Below, one piece after another: positions 1 through 5,891 of a stretch of DNA of 15,058 bases (its first letter is position 1; each line of letters opens with the position of its first letter). Below the pieces are notes generated by a model that was not told where the DNA came from, did no database searches, and saw only the letters and a program-made list of their open reading frames with translations. Source of the stretch: an uncultured Porphyromonas sp. (GTDB taxonomy: Bacteria; Bacteroidota; Bacteroidia; Bacteroidales; Porphyromonadaceae); NCBI GenBank assembly GCA_945965245.1, contig CAMFNC010000219.1, forward strand, positions 1-15,058, given 5' to 3'. Made by a program: the position numbers and the translations under genes.

Positions 1-45
1 GCTCTTTTTCAGGTAGAGCAACACCTTGAATTTTTCTCTTTGCAT
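1..45 (-). CDS. N-terminal fragment of a putative tyrosine site-specific integrase (cut by window edge)
   Basis: Reading leftward from an ATG at 45, the 15 visible codons give MQREKFKVLLYLKKS and run off the window with no stop. The pattern K-F-K-V-L-x-Y-L-K-K is how many Bacteroides tyrosine recombinases begin, at the start of the arm-DNA-binding domain that precedes the SAM-like and catalytic domains. An in-frame TAA lies five codons upstream, so this ATG is the natural start. A match to TAnnTTTG on the same strand (72 to 65) sits about 20 bases upstream. Such enzymes drive conjugative transposons, prophages or local DNA inversions. No catalytic residue is visible, so the call rests on the short N-terminus and its promoter. 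Confidence 0.55.
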   Translation of the reverse strand, partial: MQREKFKVLLYLKKS

Positions 46-64
46 ACGCTTCTGTTTTTATGGG

Positions 65-72
65 CAAAGTTA
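65..72 (-). promoter_or_regulatory. Putative -7 promoter element for the leftward integrase
   Basis: Read on the minus strand this is TAACTTTG, an exact match to the Bacteroides TAnnTTTG element. Transcription would start near 58-60, giving a leader of about 15 bases before the ATG at 45. I see no clear TTTG -33 element at the usual spacing, so the call rests on the -7 match and its position. Confidence 0.35.
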
Positions 73-189
73 CCCGTTGTCGAAGCGTTTTCAGCTACGC
101 AAAACATTGTGGTACAAAGCATCAGCACCATAACGCGAGAAAGATGAGTTACTGAATAGCCTTCCGTCAGTTACCTTCTCCTACCTCTT

Positions 190-227
190 CGTTACCATTC
201 GGAGAATGGATTAACGATTTGGTAACG
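190..227. repeat. Nested inverted repeats in the gap between the integrase fragment and gcvT
   Basis: CGTTA (190-194) and CCATTC (195-200) pair with GAATGG (204-209) and TAACG (212-216), making an 11-bp stem around a 3-base centre (GGA) with a 2-base bulge (AT, 210-211). The left arm also reads CGTTACC (190-196), repeated inverted as GGTAACG at 221-227. Further GTTACC copies lie at 70-75 and 170-175, the latter 21 bases before the copy at 191-196. Repeats like these upstream of an integrase may be arm-type or accessory-factor binding sites, or an operator. That role is inference; the symmetry is visible. Confidence 0.45.
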
Positions 228-508
228 GAACTTCTGCATAAATCCACATCTTCTGCACTTTTACCCCTCAATGCAAACCATAGAGATACACTGCAAATCC
301 CTCTCATTTCCATTTACTTACCTTCAATCCTCTACCTAATACCCTTTTCTCCGATAGTTCTGCCGATAGAAAAAATAAACATCCATCAACAGCTCAACAC
401 GTCTAAAACATGAAAACAAATATTGCTGTCCGATAAAAATTTAACTCAGTGTTACACTTATTCTTGGAATTTGCATTTTACCATAGATGCTTTATCCACT
501 TTTATAGC

Positions 509-516
509 TATCTTTG
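509..516 (+). promoter_or_regulatory. Putative -7 promoter element for gcvT
   Basis: TATCTTTG matches TAnnTTTG exactly. Transcription would start near 521-524 and leave a leader of about 48 bases, AT-rich and without a Shine-Dalgarno sequence, which is normal for Bacteroidota. No good -33 TTTG is found at the usual 19-21 base spacing; the nearest TTTG (470-473) is too far. Confidence 0.4.
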
Positions 517-570
517 AATGTTTTTCGAATAATTAAAACTTAATCCATAAAACAAATAGAAGATTAACCA

Positions 571-1659
571 ATGAAAACAACTCCATTTACAGACATTCAC
601 ATTGCCTTGGGTGCGAAAATGCACGAATTTGCTGGCTTCAATATGCCCATCGAATATTCAGGTATCAAAGAAGAGCACATGAATGTAGTAGAAAACGTGG
701 GTGTATTTGATGTCTCTCATATGGGCGAATTTTGGGTTAAAGGTCCCAAAGCTCTGGAATTTCTGCAAAAAGTTTCCAGTAACGATGCCTCCAAATTAGC
801 AATAGGTCAAATCCAATACACTTGCTTCCCCACAGATAAGGGTGGTATCATGGATGACTTCCTTCTCTATCGCTACGAAGAAGATAAGTATATGATGGTT
901 CCCAATGCTGCCAATGTGGACAAAGATTGGGCTTGGTGTCAGAAGCACAACACCATGGGGGCTGAACTGGAAAACGGTTCGGACAAAATCGCCCAATTAG
1001 CAGTGCAAGGTCCCAAAGCTTCGGCAGCCATGCAAAAGTTAACGGATGTAAATCTCTCCGAAATTCCCTACTACACGTTCAAAGTGGGCACATTTGCAGG
1101 ATGTCCCAACGTAATCCTTTCTAATACAGGTTATACCGGTTGCGGTGGTTTCGAACTCTATTTCTATCCCGAATACGCACAGACCATTTGGAACAAACTA
1201 TTCGAAGCCGGCAAAGAATTCGGTATTGCTCCCGCTGGTTTGGGTGCACGTGACACACTGCGCCTGGAAATGTGTTTTTGCCTCTATGGTAATGACATCG
1301 ATGAACAACACTCTACTCTGGAATCCGGTTTGGGATGGATTACCAAATTAGTTTCCGGCAAAGAAGCCATGGTGGGACGTGAAATCCTCGAAGACCAAAA
1401 AGCAAATGGTCTGTCTCGTAAATTGGTTGCGTTCGAACTGATAGACAAAGGTGTGCCTCGTCAGCACTATGAAATCGCCAACGAAGCCGGTGAAATCATT
1501 GGTGAAGTAACCAGTGGCACCATGTCACCCGTACTGAAGAAAGGTATCGGCATGGGCTATGTGAAAAAGGAGTTCTCTGCCGTTGGCACGAATATTAAGA
1601 TTATGGTCCGCGGTCGAGGTTTGGCCGCTGAAGTAGTTAAAGGTCCCTTCCGCAAATAA
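571..1659 (+). CDS. gcvT: Glycine cleavage system T protein (aminomethyltransferase)
   Basis: GcvT takes the aminomethyl group carried on lipoyl-GcvH, transfers its one-carbon unit to tetrahydrofolate as 5,10-methylene-THF and releases ammonia. It is cytosolic and works with GcvP, GcvH and Lpd. The 362-residue length is typical for the family. Visible hallmarks are the N-terminal folate-binding block with FDVSHMGEF (46-54), SNDASKL (70-76), the GGIMDD segment (91-96) carrying the conserved acidic residue of the active site, NAAN (112-115), GYTGCGGFEL, and GLGARDTLRLE in the C-terminal half. The ATG start gives the usual N-terminus MKTTPFTDIH. It stands alone here, followed by its own terminator; gcvH and gcvP are not in the window. 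Identification is firm. Confidence 0.96.
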   Translation: MKTTPFTDIHIALGAKMHEFAGFNMPIEYSGIKEEHMNVVENVGVFDVSHMGEFWVKGPKALEFLQKVSSNDASKLAIGQIQYTCFPTDKGGIMDDFLLYRYEEDKYMMVPNAANVDKDWAWCQKHNTMGAELENGSDKIAQLAVQGPKASAAMQKLTDVNLSEIPYYTFKVGTFAGCPNVILSNTGYTGCGGFELYFYPEYAQTIWNKLFEAGKEFGIAPAGLGARDTLRLEMCFCLYGNDIDEQHSTLESGLGWITKLVSGKEAMVGREILEDQKANGLSRKLVAFELIDKGVPRQHYEIANEAGEIIGEVTSGTMSPVLKKGIGMGYVKKEFSAVGTNIKIMVRGRGLAAEVVKGPFRK

Positions 1660-1672
1660 TTCAAATTTGAAG

Positions 1673-1710
1673 TAAACCCCGGAGGTTAGACAAAAAACTT
1701 TCGGGGTTTA
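1673..1710 (+). terminator. Putative intrinsic terminator downstream of gcvT
   Basis: TAAACCCCG (1673-1681) pairs perfectly with CGGGGTTTA (1702-1710), a 9-bp stem extendable by G-U and A-U pairs around a loop of about 20 bases. It starts 13 bases after the gcvT stop. Only a short, mixed T-containing tail follows, so termination may be incomplete. Its position after an isolated gene supports the call. Confidence 0.6.
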
Positions 1711-2132
1711 TTATGTCTATACATGATTCTATGTACCTATTCGTGGATGGCCACTCTTTAATTCTATACACAATGAGTTTGAGATTAGTCAAAAGGGTAT
1801 AAATTTCTGTGTGGCTAAAGATGCTGAGATGGCAGCATTAGAGATTATAAAAATGGAGGTAGACCGACCGCCAGGTATGAGTAGACCAATAAAGAACGAC
1901 AGGCCACTGACAGCTTGAAAATTGTAACCGCCATGCTCAAAGCATTCGAGGGTTATTATTTATACATAAAAATTGGCTCTATTCAAAGTTATACACAAAT
2001 CAACCTTAAACGTTTACTTTTTGATGGAACATGGGGTGAGTAATAAACTTAGTATTGGGTACATGAGACGCATCGAAGTCTGGCATCTTATATTCATGGT
2101 GTGTTAATGCCCGAATAATACATAGAAAAACT
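1711..2132. other. Gene-poor stretch between gcvT terminator and pyrG promoter
   Basis: Apart from the doubtful open frame at 1727-1918, every frame on both strands is broken by frequent stops. A second short frame starts at an ATG near 1933 and closes after 36 codons at about 2043, with no recognisable motif. I see no tRNA, CRISPR repeat or long inverted repeat. The unusual length of this gap in an otherwise compact region suggests decayed DNA, possibly from an old insertion. Confidence 0.4.
1727..1918 (+). pseudogene. Possible decayed coding remnant, unidentified
   Basis: One frame stays open for 63 codons from the stop at 1724-1726 to the stop at 1916-1918. It has a protein-like composition, including the stretch KDAEMAALEIIKMEVDRPPG. 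It lacks an ATG near its start; the only ATG codons in frame are deep inside, and a GTG precedes AKDAEM. I do not recognise the family. It could be the tail of a gene lost by deletion, such as a transposase relic, or simply chance. The surrounding frames contain many stops. Confidence 0.15.
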
Positions 2133-2140
2133 TACCTTTG
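2133..2140 (+). promoter_or_regulatory. Putative -7 promoter element for pyrG(-yidC)
   Basis: TACCTTTG matches TAnnTTTG exactly. The predicted start of transcription is near 2145-2148, giving a leader of about 90 bases before the GTG start of pyrG and placing the leader hairpin (2152-2194) almost at the 5' end of the RNA. No clear -33 TTTG is present. Confidence 0.45.
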
Positions 2141-2151
2141 TATGGTGATTA

Positions 2152-2194
2152 ATAGGGAAGATACAAAAACGCCCTGCTGACCTCTTTTCCCTAT
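2152..2194 (+). promoter_or_regulatory. Leader hairpin in the pyrG 5' untranslated region
   Basis: ATAGGGAA (2152-2159) pairs perfectly with TTCCCTAT (2187-2194), extendable by G-U and A-U pairs (2160-2161 with 2185-2186). No run of T follows, so it is not a classical attenuator. It would lie within the first 50 bases of the transcript and could affect RNA stability or start-site use. In Gram-positive bacteria pyrG is controlled by CTP-sensed leader attenuation; a similar role here is inference only. Confidence 0.3.
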
Positions 2195-2238
2195 GATTGC
2201 GTCTTTGGTTGAATAAATTATTTAATACCCAATATCAA

Positions 2239-3857
2239 GTGGCTGATACGAAGTACATATTTGTTACCGGTGGGGTGGTTTCCTCACTTGGCAAAGGCAT
2301 TGTGGCTGCATCTTTAGGCAAGCTCTTGCAGGCACGCGGTTACAAAGTAACGATTCAGAAATTCGACCCCTATATCAATATCGATCCGGGTACGCTTAAC
2401 CCCTATGAACATGGTGAATGCTATGTGACTGATGACGGTCATGAGGCGGATTTGGACTTGGGACACTATGAACGCTTCCTCAATATCGCTACTTCGCGCG
2501 CCAATAACATTACTACCGGTCGCATCTATCAGAATGTGATTAGTAAGGAGCGCAGAGGGGATTATTTGGGTAAAACCGTGCAGGTGGTGCCTCATATCAC
2601 CGATGAAATCAAACGTAACGTTAAATTGCTGGGTCAGAAAAACAATTATGACTTTGTGATTACCGAAATCGGTGGCACGGTAGGCGATATTGAGTCGCTG
2701 CCTTTCCTCGAAAGTGTGCGTCAACTGAAGTGGGAAATGGGTAGGAACTGCTTGGTGGTTCACTTGACCTATGTGCCGTTTATTTCTGCAGCCAAAGAGG
2801 TGAAAACAAAACCCACACAACACTCGGTAAAACAACTGCAAGAGGTGGGCATCCAGCCGGATATGTTGGTGCTGCGCACCGAGCATCCTCTGGCAGACGA
2901 AATATTGAACAAGGTGGCTCTTTTCTGCAACGTAACCAAAGAAAGTGTGGTGCAGAGTGTGGATGTGCCCACCATATACGAAGTGCCTCTGGTGTTACAA
3001 CGTCAGGGCATGGACAAAACCATCTTGGAAAAAGTGGGACTGGAAGTGGGCAAAACGCCGGAAATGGAGCAATGGCACAATTTCCTGGAAAAAATGCACA
3101 CTGCCAAAGATACCGTCAATATAGGGCTTGTGGGTAAGTATGTAGAATTGCAGGATGCCTATAAGTCCATAGATGAGTCGTTGATGCAGGCAGCTATATA
3201 TAATGCTCATCGGCTGAACTTGATTTCTCTATCGAGCGAAAAACTTACCGAAGAGAATGTGGCAGAAAAACTGAAAGGTTTGGATGCGGTGGTCATTGCT
3301 CCGGGGTTTGGTTCCAGAGGCGTGGACGGCAAATTGATTGCTCTGAAATATACTCGCGAAAACAATATCCCCACCTTGGGTATTTGCTTGGGTATGCAGT
3401 GCATGGTCATTGAGTTTGCACGCAATGTCTTGAATTTTGAAGGTGCCAATACCACGGAAATAGACACCAATGCAGCTTATAAAGTTATCGATCTGATGGA
3501 AAGCCAAAAGACTGTGACCGATTTGGGTGGCTCGATGCGTTGGGCGGCTATGATTGTTCGTTGGCAGCCGGCAGTCATCTTGCTCAAATCTATAAGTCGG
3601 AGTTTATTCATGAGCGTCACCGTCACCGCTTTGAGTTCAATAGCCAATACCGCAAGGACTTCGAAGAAAACGGTATGCACTGCGTGGGTGAAAATCCTGA
3701 TACCGGATTGGTGGAAGCTGTGGAACTGGATGGGCATCGCTGGTTTATCGGGGTGCAGTTCCATCCGGAATACACCAGTACTGTGGTTAATCCGCATCCG
3801 CTTTTCATGGACTTTGTGCGTGAAGCCATAGCTTGCCACGACGAAAAACAGGCATAA
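2239..3857 (+). pseudogene. pyrG: CTP synthase, reading frame broken by a single-base deletion near 3540
   Basis: PyrG makes CTP from UTP, ATP and glutamine in the cytosol. The GTG at 2239 is chosen because it yields V(M)ADTKYIFVTGG, the usual family N-terminus; a TTG at 2197 would add 14 unrelated residues. The synthetase domain is intact (P-loop region SSLGKG, then FDPYINIDPGTLNPYEHGE). The glutaminase domain has GICLGMQC with nucleophile Cys383. After GGSMR (Arg434, codon ending 3540) the frame is lost: the first frame runs on to a stop at 3829-3831 with 96 foreign residues, while GGYDCSLAAGS and the His-Glu motif QFHPEY continue in the next frame to the stop at 3855-3857. One extra T (CGT TTG GGC) restores MRLGGYDC and a normal 539-residue protein. 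The gene is usually essential, so a sequencing error or recent mutation is likely. It heads the run into yidC. Confidence 0.9.
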
Positions 3858-3910
3858 TAACATTACACAACCAATATTTAATATTTAGATTATTTCATCA
3901 ATAACAGCGA

Positions 3911-5767
3911 ATGGATAAAAACACTGTCATTGGTATTGTGCTAATCGGTTTGATCTTGATTGGCTTTTCGATACTGAACAAACCCACTCCTGGAGCACAG
4001 CAAGAAGTGCCGGCGGTGGTAACCGATACTTTGCGTGCGCAAAGCGAACCTGCCGAAGCTGTGGCCGATTCGGCGGATACACTAAACTTGACGGCAGACT
4101 CTTTGGCTCCTCAGGTGCCCATGTATCTGCAAAAGGGTAGCGAACGGACAATAACACTGCGCAACGAACTTCTGACCGTTGATTTGAGCACACTGGGCGG
4201 TGTGCCCACACGTGCCGAACTGCTCAGATATAAAGCTCAGGATAAAAAACCGCTGGTGCTTTTCGAAGGCGAAGACTTGCTCTTTAATCTGCCGATGCGC
4301 ACGGTGGATAATAATTTGGTGGAAACCTGTCAATTATATTTCGAACCGATGAATGTATCGGATACTTCGGTAACGATGCGATTGAATATTGCCACAGCTG
4401 CTTATCTGGACTTCGTATATACACTGTATGCCAATGACTATCGGATGAATATGCGCATTGAGGGTAAAGGACTGAACCAACTATTGCCTGCCAATATGTC
4501 GCTCCAAGATTTGGAGTGGAGCCAGAAGGTGCGTCAGCAGGAGCAATCTTGGAAGTTCGAAAACCAGTATACAGCTTTGATGTATCGCTATGCTGCCGGA
4601 GACTTGGAACGCATTACACGTGCCAAGAAAGATAAGCTCGTGCAGGAATCGCTTCGTTGGGTGGGTTATCAAGATAAGTACTTTAGTACCGTTTTGATTA
4701 GCGATGCCGCTTTCGAAGACAATAAAATATCTGTGGCCGAAATGGTGCAGGGTAGTGGTTATGTGAAAGAGTTTAAGCTCAAATCTACATTGCAGTGGAA
4801 TATCAGCGATGGCAAAAAAAACTCTCTTACTTGGTTCATGGGACCGAACGACTACAATCTGTTGAAGGGATACGACAAGGGTGTGAGCAAGAACGATAAG
4901 CTGAATTTGGATCATCTGGTATATATGGGTGGCAAAGTATTCCGGTTTATCAATATATATATGATTATACCGGTGGTAACTTGGCTCAATGGCTCTTTGA
5001 CTAACTGGGGGCTTATCATTCTGATATTGACCTTACTCATCAAACTTTTCCTTACGCCATTTACATTCAAGAGCTACCTATCGCAAGCCAAAATGCGTGT
5101 GTTGAAACCGCAAGTGGAAGCCATCAATGCCAGGTATCCGGGCAGTGAGCAGGATATGATGATGAAACGTCAGACGGAAACCATGAATCTCTATCGTGCT
5201 GCCGGTGCCGGCCCGATGAGTGGTTGTGTGCCCATGCTCTTGCAAATGCCGTTCTTGATAGCTCTCTATATGTATTTCCCCACATCTATTTTGCTTCGTG
5301 GCGAAAGTTTCTTGTGGGCGAAAGACCTTTCTACATACGATGCCATTATCAGTTGGGACTTTGATATACCGCTCCTATCATCCATAATGGGCAATCATAT
5401 CAGTCTTTTCTGCCTTTTGATGTCTGTGGTAAACATTGCTTTCAATAAATACATCATGCAGCAGAATAGCAGTCCTGCACAGGAGAGCATGAAGATGATG
5501 AAATATATGCCTTATTTTATGTATATATTCCTCTTCTTCTTCTTTAATCAGAATGCTTCCGGACTTTGCTACTACTATTTGCTGACTTCGGTTATCACTA
5601 TGCTGCAAAACATTGGCTTCAAATATGCCATCAATGAAGAAAAGCTGCTGACCAGACTGGAGGAAAACAAGAAGAAACCTCGAAAGAAGTCCAAATGGAT
5701 ACAACGGCTGGAAGAAGCTCAACGCCAACAGCAGGCTATGCAACGTCAGCAAAACAAGCGCAGATAA
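3911..5767 (+). CDS. yidC: Membrane protein insertase YidC (Oxa1 family)
   Basis: YidC inserts inner-membrane proteins, alone or with the Sec translocon, and helps them fold. The protein has 618 residues, as expected for the Gram-negative form. It begins with a membrane anchor (about 4-21, VIGIVLIGLILIGFSIL), followed by a large periplasmic domain to about residue 335. Then comes the conserved Oxa1 core with membrane segments near 345-362, 367-386, 440-460, 496-516, 533-546 and 554-570. The lysine in TLLIKLFLTPF lies where the hydrophilic-groove positive residue is expected. The C-terminus (about 580-618) is rich in Lys, Arg and Gln, as in ribosome-binding tails. The gene starts 53 bases after pyrG and has no promoter match of its own, so it is probably cotranscribed with pyrG; the pair is commonly adjacent in Bacteroidota. 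Confidence 0.96.
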   Translation: MDKNTVIGIVLIGLILIGFSILNKPTPGAQQEVPAVVTDTLRAQSEPAEAVADSADTLNLTADSLAPQVPMYLQKGSERTITLRNELLTVDLSTLGGVPTRAELLRYKAQDKKPLVLFEGEDLLFNLPMRTVDNNLVETCQLYFEPMNVSDTSVTMRLNIATAAYLDFVYTLYANDYRMNMRIEGKGLNQLLPANMSLQDLEWSQKVRQQEQSWKFENQYTALMYRYAAGDLERITRAKKDKLVQESLRWVGYQDKYFSTVLISDAAFEDNKISVAEMVQGSGYVKEFKLKSTLQWNISDGKKNSLTWFMGPNDYNLLKGYDKGVSKNDKLNLDHLVYMGGKVFRFINIYMIIPVVTWLNGSLTNWGLIILILTLLIKLFLTPFTFKSYLSQAKMRVLKPQVEAINARYPGSEQDMMMKRQTETMNLYRAAGAGPMSGCVPMLLQMPFLIALYMYFPTSILLRGESFLWAKDLSTYDAIISWDFDIPLLSSIMGNHISLFCLLMSVVNIAFNKYIMQQNSSPAQESMKMMKYMPYFMYIFLFFFFNQNASGLCYYYLLTSVITMLQNIGFKYAINEEKLLTRLEENKKKPRKKSKWIQRLEEAQRQQQAMQRQQNKRR

Positions 5768-5814
5768 TTATCATAGAGATATAATCGAAAAATATAATCA
5801 GTATAAATAAAATG

Positions 5815-5880
5815 AATAGAGAACGTTCTTTTACTCCGGTATGCAACACCGATATGCGTAAGACGTTCTCTATTTTTTTT
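5815..5880 (+). terminator. Strong intrinsic terminator or attenuator between yidC and purF
   Basis: AATAGAGAACGT (5815-5826) pairs perfectly with ACGTTCTCTATT (5863-5874), a 12-bp stem running into eight T residues (5873-5880). Inside the 36-base loop a second small hairpin is possible (CGGT 5837-5840 with ACCG 5848-5851). The left arm also contains the self-complementary AGAACGTTCT (5820-5829). It ends the pyrG-yidC unit. The purF ATG lies only 11 bases beyond the T run, with no room for a promoter in between, so purF-carAB must be reached by read-through or by initiation inside the hairpin. Confidence 0.85.
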
Positions 5881-5891
5881 GTGAAAGGCCA

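Larger units (their letters stand above)
46..570. other. 525-bp region without a convincing gene, between divergent integrase and gcvT
   Basis: The region separates the leftward integrase start from the rightward gcvT start. It holds the integrase promoter candidate (65-72), the GTTACC-type repeats (70-227) and the gcvT promoter candidate (509-516). The only plus-strand open frame of any length (219-413) begins with TTG, has no recognisable motif and lies in pyrimidine-rich sequence, so I do not accept it as a gene. The region is a plausible place for a mobile-element end or attachment site, but no target duplication can be seen within this window. Confidence 0.5.

Noticed and set aside
9..131. 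Minus-strand frame of about 40 codons with a signal-peptide-like start (MVLMLCTTMFCVAEN)
   Set aside because: It overlaps the integrase start in another frame and its promoter candidate, and stops after about 40 codons. The integrase reading is better supported.
219..413. Open frame of 64 codons on the plus strand left of gcvT
   Set aside because: It starts with TTG, has low-complexity hydrophobic and serine-rich composition without any motif, and overlaps repeats that look regulatory.
2197..2238. Upstream TTG start for pyrG adding 14 residues
   Set aside because: The added residues (RLWLNKLFNTQYQ) do not resemble CTP synthase N-termini, whereas GTG at 2239 gives the standard start.
3530..3545. 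Programmed -1 ribosomal frameshift in pyrG
   Set aside because: There is no slippery heptamer at the shift point and no clear downstream pseudoknot. Programmed shifting is not known for this gene family, and a single missing T explains everything.
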